Shown: positions 22,820-32,809, counted from the first letter of the stretch. The stretch is 41,922 bases of DNA from Sphingomonas palustris (GCA_026225215.1 JAMFSI010000094.1:1-41922); one strand, 5' to 3'. A program made the numbers and translations. The notes: generated by a model from the letters alone, not told the origin.

Positions 22820-23743
22820 TTACCTTTGCACTATGCCCGCGATCGGCCACCAGCGGTCGGCCACCAGCGCGCCGAACAGCAGGAACAGATAGAGGATGGA
22901 GAATTTGAACAACCGTCGCTCGGGCTTCATGCCGTCTTCGCTGCCTTCACGCTGGCGCAGCCCGACCGGCACCGACAGCAGCACGAACAGCACCGAAAGC
23001 GCCGCAGCGGCCGCGCCGTAAATCGCCCCAGTTCCGCCGATCCACCACGGCACCAAACTCAACGGCAGCAGCAGTAGCGCATAGATCAGGATCTGGCGCC
23101 GCGTCGATTTCTCGCCGGCAACCACCGGCATCATCGGAATGCCGACCTTGGCGTAATCGGACTGGACGAACAGCGCCAGCGACCAGAAATGCGGCGGCGT
23201 CCACATGAAGATGATCGCAAACAGCACCACCGGCATCAGCGTGATATGCCCGGTCGCAGCGACCCAGCCGATCAGCGGCGGGAAAGCGCCGGCGCCCCCG
23301 CCGATGACGATATTTTGCGGCGTGCGCGGCTTGAGCCAGACGGTGTAGATCACCGCATAATAGACGATCGAGACCGCCAGGATCACCGCGGTCAGCCAGC
23401 CGATCGCCAGCCCCATGATCAGCACCGAAGCCGCCGCCAGCGCCACGCCGAAATCGCGCGCGCTGCTCCGCTCCATCCGTCCTGCCGGGAGCGGCCGCGA
23501 ACGGGTGCGCTTCATTCCCGCGTCAAGATCGGCTTCCCACCACTGGTTCAGCGCCGCCGCCCCGCCCGCACCGATAGCAATGCAGAAAATCGCGGTAAAA
23601 CCGAGCACCGGATCGATCGTATTCGGCGCGGCGAGCAAGCCGCACAGGCCGGTAAATATCACCAGGCTCATCACGCGCGGCTTGGTCAACGCATAGAAAT
23701 CGCGCCAGTCGGTGGGGAGCGTAAGGAGCTGGGGGGTGGCCAT
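22820..23743 (-). CDS. ctaB: Protoheme IX farnesyltransferase (heme o synthase)
   Basis: A 307-residue UbiA-family prenyltransferase with about eight or nine transmembrane helices that adds the farnesyl chain to heme b for heme a synthesis. The two Asp-rich sites are visible as [23 protein letters not shown] and a later loop with [26 protein letters not shown] is characteristic. It lies 72 nt downstream of the 193-residue hypothetical gene, and the small CoxF-like gene begins six bases after its stop. Confidence 0.96.
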   Translation of the reverse strand: MATPQLLTLPTDWRDFYALTKPRVMSLVIFTGLCGLLAAPNTIDPVLGFTAIFCIAIGAGGAAALNQWWEADLDAGMKRTRSRPLPAGRMERSSARDFGVALAAASVLIMGLAIGWLTAVILAVSIVYYAVIYTVWLKPRTPQNIVIGGGAGAFPPLIGWVAATGHITLMPVVLFAIIFMWTPPHFWSLALFVQSDYAKVGIPMMPVVAGEKSTRRQILIYALLLLPLSLVPWWIGGTGAIYGAAAAALSVLFVLLSVPVGLRQREGSEDGMKPERRLFKFSILYLFLLFGALVADRWWPIAGIVQR

Positions 23744-23815
23744 TTGAGGCGCCTATAAGCCCCTGTGCGGTCGGAGGGAAGGATTCATCGCAAGAAGAAA
23801 CGCAGGTGCGAAATG

Positions 23816-24397
23816 CTAGGGTTGGATTTTCCTCAACCCCTGCGCAGCCAGATTGGGGCAAGGATGCTCCGTACCTCTGGTGTCGCATACCGTCTGTGAT
23901 TTCAGGAAGCTCAAGACGCTGCCGATTTCCGCCGGCGAAGGTTGGTAGCGGAACGCGTATTGGACGCTGTAAAGCGCATCCTTGCCTTGAAACGCCTCCA
24001 TAAACACAATTTCCGGCTTTCCGGTCTGCGGATTGTTCGGGCAGTTCATCTGGATAAAGGAAACCATATAGCCATTGCGATGCCCGGTGGTGAGCTGCGA
24101 ATGGGTGAGGCCGGGACAGGCATCGATCATCCGCCCGCCCCAGTCCTGAATGAAGGCACTCGACGGTGTGCCACCCCGGCCATGGAATATCTGCGTGGTG
24201 ATGAGCCGCGTCCAACTATCGACCGTTTCCGGCGCCGTGACGAATTCGGTCATGTCCATGCCGTTTTGCGAGGTCGACCAGCCGGGTTTGAAACCCTGAG
24301 GCAGCAGTTGGATGAGATTCTCATCCCGCAACCCGCCGGCGACCAGTTGGGCAGGCAGCAACATCCCCACCAATCCGAGCAGCAGCTGTTTACGCAT
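23816..24397 (-). CDS. Secreted hypothetical protein inside the oxidase cluster
   Basis: A 193-residue protein with a signal peptide (KQLLLGLVGMLLPAQLVAGG) and a mature part with four cysteines (DACPGLT, MNCPNNPQ, TVCDTRG, HPCPNL) that could form disulfides. NGYMVSFIQMNCPNNPQTGK and LYSVQYAFRYQPSP look like a compact beta-rich domain. No family recognised. GGGAGGATTC precedes the ATG. It is separated from ctaD by a strong terminator and is not a usual member of the cluster, so it may be an insertion. Confidence 0.72.
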   Translation of the reverse strand: MRKQLLLGLVGMLLPAQLVAGGLRDENLIQLLPQGFKPGWSTSQNGMDMTEFVTAPETVDSWTRLITTQIFHGRGGTPSSAFIQDWGGRMIDACPGLTHSQLTTGHRNGYMVSFIQMNCPNNPQTGKPEIVFMEAFQGKDALYSVQYAFRYQPSPAEIGSVLSFLKSQTVCDTRGTEHPCPNLAAQGLRKIQP

Positions 24398-24462
24398 CGT
24401 CGAATCCTCCCTTTCCCAATGTCTCCACGCCCAGAGGCCAACGAGGCCCTTCTCAGCATCTT

Positions 24463-24501
24463 AAAAGCAAAAGGCCCCCGGAAGTCACCTTCCGGGGGCC
24501 C
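24463..24501 (-). terminator. Intrinsic terminator downstream of ctaD
   Basis: GGCCCCCGGAAG and CTTCCGGGGGCC (within 24472-24500) form a 12-bp stem with a 4-5 nt loop; on the minus strand it is followed by TTTTGCTTTT. It lies 27 nt after the ctaD stop, so transcripts of ctaC-ctaD would largely end here, before ctaB and the assembly genes. Confidence 0.9.
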
Positions 24502-24527
24502 AATTCTATCGACCGATAAGGTCAGGA

Positions 24528-26219
24528 TCAGTGATGATCGTCGGCATCGATCACCGGCAGGGTTTCAAACTGGTGGTACGGCGGCGGGCTGGACAGCGTC
24601 CATTCCAGCGTCGTTGCCCCTTCGCCCCAGTAATTGTCTTCGGCCTTTTTGCCCGCAATGAGGCTGTAGATGACATTGATCAGGAAGATCACGATCGACA
24701 GCGCCATCACCATATAGCCGTCAGTGGCGATGGTGTTCCAATGCTCGAACTGCGGCGCGTAATCGGGATAGCGACGCGGCATCCCCTGCATCCCCAGGAA
24801 GTGCATCGGGAAGAAGATCATGTTCACGCCGACGAAGAACACCGCGAAGTGGACGTAGGACAGGAACTCCGAATGCCAGCGCCCGCTCATCTTGGGGAAC
24901 CAGTAGTAGAAGCCGGCGAACAGCGAGGTCACCGCACCCAGCGACAACACATAGTGGAAGTGACCGACGACGTAGTAGGTATCCTGAAGGTTATCGTCGA
25001 TGCCGCCATTCGCGAGAACGACGCCGGTGACCCCGCCGACAGTGAACAGGAAGATGAAACCGAAGGCCCAGACCATCGGCGAGCGGAAGGTGATCGAACC
25101 GCCCCACATCGTCGCGATCCACGAGAAGATCTTGATGCCGGTAGGCACCGCGATGACCATGGTCGCAGCAGTGAAGTACATCTTCACGTCTTCGCTGAGG
25201 CCGGTGGTGTACATGTGGTGCGCCCAGACGACGAAGCCGACCACGCCGATTGCGACCATCGCGTAAGCCATGCCGAGGTAGCCAAACACCGGCTTCTTCG
25301 AGAAGGTGCTGACGATCTGGCTGATCATGCCAAAGCCCGGCAGGATCATGATGTAGACTTCAGGATGGCCGAAGAACCAGAACAGATGCTGGAACAGGAT
25401 CGGATCGCCACCGCCTGCGGGATCGAAGAAAGTGGTGCCGAAGTTACGATCGGTGATCAGCATGGTGATCGCCGCGGCCAGCACCGGCAGCGCCAGCAGC
25501 AGCAGGAACGCAGTAACCAGCACCGACCACACGAACAGCGGCATGCGGTGCAGGGTCATGCCCGGCGCGCGCATATTGAAGATGGTGGTGATGAAGTTGA
25601 TCGCACCCATGATCGACGCAGCACCGGCAAGGTGCAGCGAGAAGATCGCGAAATCGACCGCCGGCCCCGGTGAGCCGGAGGTGGACAGCGGCGCATAAGC
25701 GGTCCAGCCGATGCCGGCACCGTTGCTGGCACCGCCGGGCACGAAGGCCGACATCATCAGCGAGCAGAAACCGGCGACGGTCAGCCAGAACGAGATGTTG
25801 TTCATCCGTGGGAAGGCCATGTCGGGTGCGCCGATCATCAGAGGCACGAACCAGTTGCCGAAGCCGCCGATCATCGCCGGCATGACCATGAAGAACACCA
25901 TGATCAAGCCGTGCGCGGTGATCAGCACGTTCCACAAATGCAGCTGCTGGTCGAAGCTGGGATTCTTGACCCCCAGGAATTCGGCGAAGGTGCCGAGATA
26001 CTGGATGCCCGGATGCGCCAGTTCGGCGCGCATCATGCCCGAGATCGCGCCGCCGATCAGGCCGGCGAAGATCGCGAAGATCAGATAAAGGGTGCCGATA
26101 TCCTTATGATTGGTCGACATGAACCAGCGGGCGAAGAACGCCGGCTTGTGGTCATGATCGCCATGGGCGTGATGGTCTTCACCATGCGCCTGGAAGGTAT
26201 CGGGGGCTAGTGTTGCCAT
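24528..26219 (-). CDS. ctaD: Cytochrome c oxidase subunit I (aa3 type)
   Basis: A 563-residue, twelve-helix catalytic subunit of a proton-pumping heme-copper oxidase. A heme-ligand His is in [38 protein letters not shown] contains the CuB His-Tyr crosslink and the D-channel Glu, WAHHMYTTG the next CuB histidines, and [14 protein letters not shown] the heme a3 and heme a ligands. The PEVY Glu marks the A1 subclass. An N-terminal His/Asp-rich stretch ([13 protein letters not shown]) precedes the first helix and may hold metal. It is co-transcribed with ctaC. Confidence 0.98.
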   Translation of the reverse strand: MATLAPDTFQAHGEDHHAHGDHDHKPAFFARWFMSTNHKDIGTLYLIFAIFAGLIGGAISGMMRAELAHPGIQYLGTFAEFLGVKNPSFDQQLHLWNVLITAHGLIMVFFMVMPAMIGGFGNWFVPLMIGAPDMAFPRMNNISFWLTVAGFCSLMMSAFVPGGASNGAGIGWTAYAPLSTSGSPGPAVDFAIFSLHLAGAASIMGAINFITTIFNMRAPGMTLHRMPLFVWSVLVTAFLLLLALPVLAAAITMLITDRNFGTTFFDPAGGGDPILFQHLFWFFGHPEVYIMILPGFGMISQIVSTFSKKPVFGYLGMAYAMVAIGVVGFVVWAHHMYTTGLSEDVKMYFTAATMVIAVPTGIKIFSWIATMWGGSITFRSPMVWAFGFIFLFTVGGVTGVVLANGGIDDNLQDTYYVVGHFHYVLSLGAVTSLFAGFYYWFPKMSGRWHSEFLSYVHFAVFFVGVNMIFFPMHFLGMQGMPRRYPDYAPQFEHWNTIATDGYMVMALSIVIFLINVIYSLIAGKKAEDNYWGEGATTLEWTLSSPPPYHQFETLPVIDADDHH

Positions 26220-26248
26220 GATCTGCGGACCTCAGGTCTGAAAGGGGC

Positions 26249-27409
26249 TTAAGCGGCAGGCGCTGGGGATGGGGCGGCAGCTGCCGGGGCAGCGTCGGAT
26301 GCGGCAGCGGCAGCGCCGGGTGCCGCGGGCAGGCCGTCGAGCTTGCCTTCCTTATGCGATAGCACCCAGGCATTGAAATGCGGCCGATCGAGCGCTTCGA
26401 CGACGATCGGCATATAGCCATGGCGCACGCCGCACAATTCCGAGCACTGGCCGTAATAAACGCCCGGCTCATTGATGAAGATCGTCTTTTCGTTGATCCG
26501 GCCCGGCACGGCGTCGAGCTTGAACCACAGCGACGGCACCGAGAACGAATGGATGACATCCGCGCCGGTGGTCTGAAGGCGGATCGGCTCACCCACCGGC
26601 AGCACCATGCGGAAATCGGCGCCGAGCTGCTTCGGCTCGCCGCGCGCGGCGTCCTGCTCAGGCGTCAGGATGTTCGAGGTCACCTCGATCCCGCCATTAT
26701 CCGGATAGGTATAAGTCCAGTACCACTGGTTGCCCGTCGCCTTGACGGTCAGGGCATTGGCCGGTGCCGCCTTGAACTGCTCGGCGAGCAGATCGATCGA
26801 ATAAACCGCGATAAAGGCCAGGATCAGCACGGGAATGCCTGTCCAGGCTACTTCGAGCAGCGTATTGTGGCTGGTCTTCGAGGGCACCGGATTAGCGCGG
26901 CTGTTGAAGCGGATAATCACCCATGCCAGCAGGATCAGGACGAAAATGCTGACGAAGAAGATGATCGGCAGCAGAATCTTGTCATGGAACCAGCGCGCAT
27001 ATTGGCCGGTGGGCGAATATTGCGTCTGGAAGCCATAACCGCCGGGGATCGGCATGCCCTTGCCTATCGTCGGCTTCATCGGCGTATAACCGCCGGGCGC
27101 CACCACGAAGCGGCTCCCCGTCACCGGACTGGCCGGAGCGGCGATCGGACCGGCGGGCGGCAGCACGGCGGTGTCGGCCTCGGCAGGCACACCCGATGCG
27201 GCCGGCGAGGTGACGGGGCTGGGCGAGGCCGCCACGGTCGGCGGGGCGACTTCGCTCGCCGCGGCGGTAGCCTGAGCCTGGACCAGTTGCGGTGCTACCA
27301 GCAGCGCGATCGGAGCCACGATCGCAAGGCCCAGCTGACGCAGGCCAGAGCGGTTCTGACCGGAACGGCCTAGCAGGCCCGAGGCGCGAACAAGATCGCC
27401 GAATATCAT
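26249..27409 (-). CDS. ctaC: Cytochrome c oxidase subunit II with extended ends
   Basis: A 386-residue CuA subunit: signal peptide, two transmembrane helices (LLPIIFFVSIFVLILLAWVI and WTGIPVLILAFIAVYSIDLL), the aromatic motif NQWYWTYTYPD, and the CuA site CSELCGVRHGYMP. It is about 100 residues longer than usual. A low-complexity Ala/Pro/Ser segment precedes the first helix, and another forms the C-terminus (AAAAASDAAPAAAAPSPAPA). ATG 27409 gives the signal peptide; the ATG at 27457 is less likely. It starts the oxidase genes and is divergent from pyrE. Confidence 0.95.
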   Translation of the reverse strand: MIFGDLVRASGLLGRSGQNRSGLRQLGLAIVAPIALLVAPQLVQAQATAAASEVAPPTVAASPSPVTSPAASGVPAEADTAVLPPAGPIAAPASPVTGSRFVVAPGGYTPMKPTIGKGMPIPGGYGFQTQYSPTGQYARWFHDKILLPIIFFVSIFVLILLAWVIIRFNSRANPVPSKTSHNTLLEVAWTGIPVLILAFIAVYSIDLLAEQFKAAPANALTVKATGNQWYWTYTYPDNGGIEVTSNILTPEQDAARGEPKQLGADFRMVLPVGEPIRLQTTGADVIHSFSVPSLWFKLDAVPGRINEKTIFINEPGVYYGQCSELCGVRHGYMPIVVEALDRPHFNAWVLSHKEGKLDGLPAAPGAAAAASDAAPAAAAPSPAPAA

Positions 27410-27662
27410 CGTGTTGTGCTTTCGCTTTCCATTGTCGGCGAGAGAAATTGCCCCCACTCGCCTTCCGGGTACCCTGGGAGCGCGCGCCCCTTACGGCGGG
27501 GCTATACGCGCGCTTGCCCACAGTCTCAAGCGCCTCTAGGGAAAAATTGACGCAGCGCAATACTCTTCGCTGCACCAATGAGCCGAGATGGGGTGGGCGG
27601 CGGAAAGCAAGCCACTCGCGCCGCGCCAAATCGGAATTATTCAAGGGCCCGAGTACCAAACT
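27410..27662. promoter_or_regulatory. Divergent intergenic region ctaC / pyrE
   Basis: A 253-nt gap between two divergent operons that must contain both promoters. TTGACG at 27546-27551 (plus strand) is the best -35 candidate for pyrE, but no clear -10 lies 16-18 nt downstream. I see no hairpin or riboswitch-like structure. Confidence 0.4.
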
Positions 27663-28247
27663 ATGCAAGATGAAGACGTCCTTGCCGAATTCCGCGCCAG
27701 CCAGGCCCTGCTCGAGGGGCATTTCCTGCTCTCCTCGGGGCGCCACAGCGCACATTACCTGCAATGCGCCCGGGTGTTGATGGACCCGATGCGGGCGGGT
27801 CGCCTGGCGACGGCGCTTGCCGCGCGCTTGCCCCGCGACCTGCGCAAGGAGATCAACACGGTGGTATCGCCGGCGATGGGCGGCGTGATCATCGGCCATG
27901 AAATGGGCCGCGCGCTGGGGGTGGAGGCGATGTTCGTCGAACGCCCCAGCGGCACGTTCGAACTGCGCCGGGGCTTTTCCCTCAATCCCGGCGACAAGGT
28001 GCTGATGGTCGAAGACGTGGTGACTACCGGCCTCTCCAGCCGCGAAGCGATCGCCGCGATCGAAGCCGCCGGCGGCAAAGTGATCGCCGCGGCCGCGCTG
28101 GTCGATCGCAGCGTCGGTACGGCCGAATTGGGCGTGCCCTTCTACCCGCTGATCGCGCTCAATTTCCCGACTTATGCGCCCGATGAAGTGCCCGAGGCAC
28201 TGGCCGCCAGCCCGGCAGTAAAGCCTGGCAGCCGGGCTGCGGCATGA
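27663..28247 (+). CDS. pyrE: Orotate phosphoribosyltransferase
   Basis: A 194-residue PRTase that makes orotidine 5'-phosphate. The PRPP-binding motif is [32 protein letters not shown] and [20 protein letters not shown] complete the active site. ATG 27663 gives the standard N-terminus [11 protein letters not shown]; an in-frame ATG 75 nt upstream would add non-conserved residues. Its stop overlaps pdxJ (ATGA), opening a long plus-strand operon. The dihydroorotase of the same pathway lies 17 kb to the left. Confidence 0.95.
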   Translation: MQDEDVLAEFRASQALLEGHFLLSSGRHSAHYLQCARVLMDPMRAGRLATALAARLPRDLRKEINTVVSPAMGGVIIGHEMGRALGVEAMFVERPSGTFELRRGFSLNPGDKVLMVEDVVTTGLSSREAIAAIEAAGGKVIAAAALVDRSVGTAELGVPFYPLIALNFPTYAPDEVPEALAASPAVKPGSRAAA

Positions 28248-29017
28248 GCGTAAAAGAGCACCCTGCGAACGCGCAATCGGCTTCCCAGGCCGCCCGCTTG
28301 CGGCTGGGCGTCAACATCGATCACGTCGCCACCATCCGCAATGCGCGTGGCGGCGATCATCCCGATCCGGTGCGCGCTGCCCAGATCGTCGCGGCGGTCG
28401 GCGGCGACGGCATCACCGCGCATCTGCGCGAGGATCGCCGCCATATCCGCGACGAGGATCTGGCGCGCATCCAGGCGGCCACCGGCTTGCCGCTCAATCT
28501 GGAAATGGCAGCCACCGACGAGATGCTGGAGATCGCGCTGCGGCACCGCCCGCATGCCGCCTGCATCGTCCCCGAACGCCGCGAGGAGCGCACCACCGAA
28601 GGCGGCCTCGACGCCGCCGGCCAGCATAACCGGCTGGCGCCGATCGTGACCCGGCTGAGCGATGCCGGCATAAGGGTCAGCCTGTTCATCGCCCCCGAAG
28701 TGCGCCAGTTGGAAGCAGCGTTGCGGCTCGGCGCGCCGGTGGTGGAATTCCATACCGGCGAATATGCCCATGCCGCGCCCGGCGAGGCACAAGCGCGCGA
28801 GCTTCGCCGCTTGGCCGAGATGGCCGCGTTGGCGAGGAAGAACGGCATCGAGCCCCATGCCGGCCATGGCCTGACTTATGAAAACGTCGTGCCGGTAGCC
28901 GCGATCCCCCAATTGGCCGAGCTTAACATCGGCCATTATCTGATCGGTGAGGCGATCTTTACCGGGCTGGAAACGGCGGTGCGGAAAATGCGCGAATTGA
29001 TGGATGCAGCACGGTGA
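28244..29017 (+). CDS. pdxJ: Pyridoxine 5'-phosphate synthase
   Basis: A 257-residue TIM-barrel enzyme that condenses 1-deoxyxylulose 5-phosphate with 3-amino-2-oxopropyl phosphate to give vitamin B6. [49 protein letters not shown] and [12 protein letters not shown] are the diagnostic segments, with the catalytic Glu and His residues present. It overlaps pyrE by four bases. A repeat-containing gap of about 190 nt separates it from acpS. Confidence 0.97.
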   Translation: MSVKEHPANAQSASQAARLRLGVNIDHVATIRNARGGDHPDPVRAAQIVAAVGGDGITAHLREDRRHIRDEDLARIQAATGLPLNLEMAATDEMLEIALRHRPHAACIVPERREERTTEGGLDAAGQHNRLAPIVTRLSDAGIRVSLFIAPEVRQLEAALRLGAPVVEFHTGEYAHAAPGEAQARELRRLAEMAALARKNGIEPHAGHGLTYENVVPVAAIPQLAELNIGHYLIGEAIFTGLETAVRKMRELMDAAR

Positions 29018-29058
29018 GGACTGGCCTGATTTTTGCCGATGGGCTTCGTCTTATTTCT

Positions 29059-29171
29059 CCCCTCCCGCTTGCGGGAGGGGCCGGGGGTGGGCACGGCAAG
29101 ATACAGCGCTGGATAGCGAGAAGAATAAAGCAGAAGTGCCCACCCCTAACCCCTCCCGCAGGCGGGAGGGG
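29059..29171. repeat. Paired GC-rich palindromes with inverted flanks
   Basis: CCCCTCCCGC-TT-GCGGGAGGGG (29059-29080) and CCCCTCCCGC-AG-GCGGGAGGGG (29150-29171) are near-identical hairpins. Inside them, GGGTGGGCAC (29085-29094) faces GTGCCCACCC (29136-29145), so the whole unit is one inverted repeat of about 113 nt around a 41-nt, AT-richer centre. It resembles a non-autonomous palindromic repeat unit. It lies within the pdxJ-acpS gap and would be transcribed. Confidence 0.85.
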
Positions 29172-29210
29172 GATAGCTGACCTTTCACTTGGCGCACCAA
29201 GGTATACCTC

Positions 29211-29612
29211 ATGATCATCGCGATTGGCTCCGATCTGTGCAATATCGAGCGCATCCAGGCTTCACTCGATCGCTTCGGCGCGCGGTTCGAAACCCGCGTC
29301 TTCACCCCCGTAGAGCAGGCCAAGGCTGCGAAGCGCCCGTTCACCAAGGCCGGTACGCTCGCCAAACGCTTCGCCGCCAAGGAGGCCTTTGCCAAAGCCG
29401 TGGGCACCGGCTTTCGCGCCGGGGTATTTATGAAGGATATCGGCGTCGTCAACCGGCCCGGCGGAGCCCCCACCCTGGCGCTGACCGGCGGGGCGGCGGA
29501 GCGGCTGGCGGCGATCACTCCCGCAGGCCATGAACCTGTAGTCCATATTACCCTGACCGACGATCATCCCTGGGCGCAGGCCTTTGTCATCATCGAGGCG
29601 CGCCCGCTGTGA
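29211..29612 (+). CDS. acpS: Holo-[acyl-carrier-protein] synthase
   Basis: A 133-residue phosphopantetheinyl transferase that activates acyl carrier protein. The Mg-binding Asp is in [13 protein letters not shown] and the Glu in [37 protein letters not shown] ends the fold. The spacing pdxJ-acpS-lepB is widely conserved in proteobacteria. Its stop overlaps the lepB GTG start by GTGA. Confidence 0.95.
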   Translation: MIIAIGSDLCNIERIQASLDRFGARFETRVFTPVEQAKAAKRPFTKAGTLAKRFAAKEAFAKAVGTGFRAGVFMKDIGVVNRPGGAPTLALTGGAAERLAAITPAGHEPVVHITLTDDHPWAQAFVIIEARPL

Positions 29613-30529
29613 ATGAAATATTGCCCCCCAACACACCGCCTGGCGCCGATGAACCGGGCCAGTCCGCGCCTCCCCCAGCCGCTCGCGCCAAAGCTTTCGA
29701 CTGGCTGGCCGAATTGCGCGGGTTGGCGCTGATGCTGGCCGCAGTACTCGCCTTCCACAGCTTCATCGCCAAACCCTTCTACATCCCCAGCGCCTCGATG
29801 GTACCGGGGCTATGGGTCGGCGATCGGCTGGTGGTGTCGAAATATCCTTATGGCTGGGATTGGGCCTCGATCAGCTTTCATCTGGCGCCGCGTGGCCATT
29901 GGCGAATTTTGCCGCGTACCCCGGAATATGGCGATGTCGTGATCGTGGTGCTGCGCGGCACCACGGTCGATTACATCAAGCGCGTGGTGGCGCTGCCGGG
30001 CGATCGCATCGCCGTGGTCAATGGCCAGATCATCCTCAACGGCAAACCCATCCCACAGGAAGTCGAACCGCCGATCGAAGTGCCGCTCGACGCTCTGCGC
30101 TCGGATGAAGACCCCGATCCCTGCAGCGGCTGGGGTTTTGCCGGGATGCTGGTCAAAAAGCCGTCGGGCCAGGAAATCTGCGCGATGCCCAGCCTGCGCG
30201 AAACGCTGCCCAATGGCGCGACCTATCGCATCATCGACCACATGGACCAGCCGCTCGACCATTATCCCGAAGTGCGCGTGCCGGCAGGTCACGTCTTCCT
30301 GATGGGCGACAATCGCGACCATTCCGCCGACAGCCGCGCGCCGCTCGAAGAACGCGGGCTCGGTGGGCCGGTGCCGATTTCCGATATTGGCGGCCGCGCC
30401 GAATTCATCAGCTTTTCGCTCGACGGCAGCGAAACCTGGAACCCGCTGACCTGGTGGGGCGCCTTGCGCGGCGATCGCGCCGGGCGCACGCTGCGCCCTG
30501 CCATCGATAGCCACAGGCCGACACCATGA
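29609..30529 (+). CDS. lepB: Signal peptidase I
   Basis: A 306-residue inner-membrane Ser/Lys protease that removes Sec and Tat signal peptides. A Pro/Ala-rich cytoplasmic head leads to one transmembrane helix ([18 protein letters not shown]). The catalytic Ser63 is in IPSASMVPG and the Lys124 in [25 protein letters not shown] is the conserved box E. A GTG start overlaps acpS. In many alphaproteobacteria rnc and era follow lepB; here a PerM-type transporter gene follows. Confidence 0.96.
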   Translation: MNEILPPNTPPGADEPGQSAPPPAARAKAFDWLAELRGLALMLAAVLAFHSFIAKPFYIPSASMVPGLWVGDRLVVSKYPYGWDWASISFHLAPRGHWRILPRTPEYGDVVIVVLRGTTVDYIKRVVALPGDRIAVVNGQIILNGKPIPQEVEPPIEVPLDALRSDEDPDPCSGWGFAGMLVKKPSGQEICAMPSLRETLPNGATYRIIDHMDQPLDHYPEVRVPAGHVFLMGDNRDHSADSRAPLEERGLGGPVPISDIGGRAEFISFSLDGSETWNPLTWWGALRGDRAGRTLRPAIDSHRPTP

Positions 30530-31674
30530 GCGACGCTTCTCCTCCATCATCGGCGCCCCCGCCATCAGTCGCTGTGCGCAAGCGCGCCGCCCGTGCCGCT
30601 GCTGCGTCCGCTGGCCAGCGCCGCGCCGGGCCGACCGACATTGATGATCCTTTCGTCCGCTCGGAAGCCAAGAAGGCGATGATCTGGCTCAGCATCGCCG
30701 CGATGATGGCGCTGGTGGTGCTGCTCGCCGAGCCCCTCATCGTGATCTTCGGCGGGCTGGTCTTCGCCGCGCTGATCGATGGCGGGGCGCGGTTACTCGA
30801 GCGCATCCTGCCGATCGGGCGCGGCTGGCGCGTGGCGATCGTGCTGTTGGCGGCCGCGCTGTTTATTGTCTGGGTGGCGCTTTTTGCCGGCAGCCAGATC
30901 GCCGACCAGGCGACCGCGCTGCCGATTACCTTGAAGACGCAGACCTTCCGCCTGCTCGGCTGGGCCGAACATCACGGCCTTCGCATCGATCCCAAATTCG
31001 TCACCAATCTTGAAAACCAGGCGCTGGGCGGCGTGGCCCAGCTCACCGGTGTCGTGGGCGGTTTGATCGGCGGTGCGACCACGCTGTTTCTGATCCTGGT
31101 GCTGGGCATCTATTTCGCCGTCGATCCTTCGCCTTACCAGCGTGGCCTGGCCTGGATGCTGCCGCGCCATATGCGCGGGCATTTCGAGGAAACCCTGACG
31201 CACATGGGCCACTCGCTGCGGCGGCTGCTGCTCGGCCGGCTGATCGGCATGACCATCGAAGGCGTCAGCATCGGCGTCGCGCTGGCGCTCTACGGCGTGC
31301 CGATGGCCGCGCTATTGGGCCTCATCGCGGGAATGTTGGCGTTCCTGCCCAATATCGGCGCGCCGATTTCCGGCCTGCTGATGGTGCTGGTCGGCTTTTC
31401 GGGCGGCTCGCACATGGCGCTCTACTGCGTCGTCGTCTATCTCGTGGTGCAGACCATCGATGGCAATATCATCGTGCCGATGGTGGCCAAGCGCGCCGCC
31501 GATCTCGCCCCCGCGCTGGTGCTGGCGATGCAGTTGGTGATGGGGGTGCTGTTCGGCATCCTCGGGCTGGCGCTGGCCGACCCGATGCTGGCGATGCTGA
31601 AGGTGCTGATCGAGCGGCAGTCCGAACGGGAGCAGACGGGCGGGGCGGAACTCGCAGCTCCGATGAATGGCTAA
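30526..31674 (+). CDS. AI-2E family transporter (PerM-like)
   Basis: A 382-residue membrane protein with about seven or eight helices and a periplasmic or cytoplasmic loop between helix pairs. The family segment is LLGLIAGMLAFLPNIGAPISGLLMVLVGF, preceded by RRLLLGRLIGMTIEGVSIGVALALYGVP and followed by QTIDGNIIVPMVAKRAADLAPALVL. The substrate is not predictable: relatives export autoinducer-2, sodium/protons or are uncharacterised. A Ser/Pro/Ala-rich cytoplasmic head (about 45 residues) precedes the first helix. It overlaps lepB by ATGA. Confidence 0.92.
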   Translation: MSDASPPSSAPPPSVAVRKRAARAAAASAGQRRAGPTDIDDPFVRSEAKKAMIWLSIAAMMALVVLLAEPLIVIFGGLVFAALIDGGARLLERILPIGRGWRVAIVLLAAALFIVWVALFAGSQIADQATALPITLKTQTFRLLGWAEHHGLRIDPKFVTNLENQALGGVAQLTGVVGGLIGGATTLFLILVLGIYFAVDPSPYQRGLAWMLPRHMRGHFEETLTHMGHSLRRLLLGRLIGMTIEGVSIGVALALYGVPMAALLGLIAGMLAFLPNIGAPISGLLMVLVGFSGGSHMALYCVVVYLVVQTIDGNIIVPMVAKRAADLAPALVLAMQLVMGVLFGILGLALADPMLAMLKVLIERQSEREQTGGAELAAPMNG

Positions 31675-32809
31675 AGATTTTGGGGGTGGAGGCTTGGCGC
31701 GCAAATTCCTTTACGCGATCGCCGGCGCGGTCCTGCTGGTGATCGCCGGACTCGTCGGGTTGCGGTTGTTCGCGCGGCAATTGTCCGAACTGGCCTTTGT
31801 CCCCTCCGCGCCGTTTGCTGCGCCCACCGCGCTACCCCCGCACGCTTACGCCAGCACCAATCTGTGGCTCGCCCGGCCCGGCAAGACGACGGACGATCCC
31901 ACCCGCTGGTTGCCGAGCGGCGTCGGACCCACGGCGCCGATGGCGGCGGCGGTGTTCTACGTCCACCCCACCAGCTATTACGACCGCATCGCTTGGAACG
32001 CGACGCTGAACGATCCCGTCACCGCCACGCCCACCGCCGCCTTCGCCCGCGTCCAGGCCAGCGCTTTCAATGCCGCCGCGCAATTATGGGCGCCGCGCTA
32101 TCGCCAGGCCACCTTCGGCGCGCTGCTGACCAATACGCCGGCAGGCCAGCAGGCGCTGGATATCGCCAGCCGCGACGTGCTGGCGGCCTTCGACCAATTT
32201 CTCGCCGAGGCCGACCCCAGACTGCCGATCGTGATCGTCGGCCACAGCCAAGGCGCGCTCCATGTGATGCATCTGCTGAAAGACCGGATCGCGGGCACGC
32301 CCCTCGCCCAGCGCGTGGCCGCGGTTTACGTCCTCGGCTGGCCGGTATCGATCGCGCATGATCTGCCGGCGATGGGCCTGCCGGCCTGCACCGGGCCCGA
32401 CCAAAGCGGCTGCGTGCTCAGCTGGATGAGCTACGCCGAACCCGCCGATCCCTCCGACATGCTCGGCGCTTACGACCGACAACCGGGGCTCGACGGCCAT
32501 AACCGCCAGGGCACCGTCATTCTCTGCACCAATCCCCTCACCGGCGCGCCCGGCGCCAGTGCCTCGGCCAGCGCCAATCTCGGCACGCTGCTGCCCGACA
32601 TCTCGCCCAGCGGCGGCAGCCTGATCCCCGGCATGGTCCCCGCGCGCTGCTCTCCCCAAGGTCTACTGCTGATCGGGCCAGCGCCGCAACTCGGGCCGGA
32701 CGTGATGCCCGGCAACAATTACCATATCTACGATGTCGCCCTGTTCTGGGCCAATCTGCGCCGCGACGTCGCTCGGCGGGTGAACCACTGGCACCAGACG
32801 CATCCATGA
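31667..32809 (+). CDS. DUF3089 alpha/beta-hydrolase-like protein
   Basis: A 380-residue membrane-anchored or secreted protein with an N-terminal hydrophobic helix (LYAIAGAVLLVIAGLVGLRL) and a DUF3089 hydrolase domain. VFYVHPTSYYDRIAWN is an early strand and turn, and IVIVGHSQGALHVMHLL carries the GHSQG nucleophile elbow. CTGPDQSGCVLSWMSYAEPAD and PGNNYHIYDVALFWANLR include the candidate acid and His. The reaction is unknown. The ATG at 31667 overlaps the upstream stop by 8 nt; a TTG at 31694 just after GGAGG is an alternative start. Confidence 0.88.
   Translation: MAKDFGGGGLARKFLYAIAGAVLLVIAGLVGLRLFARQLSELAFVPSAPFAAPTALPPHAYASTNLWLARPGKTTDDPTRWLPSGVGPTAPMAAAVFYVHPTSYYDRIAWNATLNDPVTATPTAAFARVQASAFNAAAQLWAPRYRQATFGALLTNTPAGQQALDIASRDVLAAFDQFLAEADPRLPIVIVGHSQGALHVMHLLKDRIAGTPLAQRVAAVYVLGWPVSIAHDLPAMGLPACTGPDQSGCVLSWMSYAEPADPSDMLGAYDRQPGLDGHNRQGTVILCTNPLTGAPGASASASANLGTLLPDISPSGGSLIPGMVPARCSPQGLLLIGPAPQLGPDVMPGNNYHIYDVALFWANLRRDVARRVNHWHQTHP

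Noticed and set aside
24531..25673. Plus-strand open frame (380 codons) opposite ctaD
   Set aside because: Antisense shadow with extreme His/Asp/Arg bias; ctaD is unambiguous.
26378..27373. Plus-strand open frame (331 codons) opposite ctaC
   Set aside because: Antisense shadow; repeated Arg/Gly/His, and ctaC has all its CuA ligands.
29059..29171. CRISPR-like array
   Set aside because: Only two repeat units, each palindromic and part of one larger inverted repeat; no spacer periodicity and no cas genes.
29211..29612. A quorum-sensing link for the AI-2E-family transporter
   Set aside because: The family name comes from a single characterised member; no luxS or autoinducer gene is present, and the neighbours are housekeeping genes.
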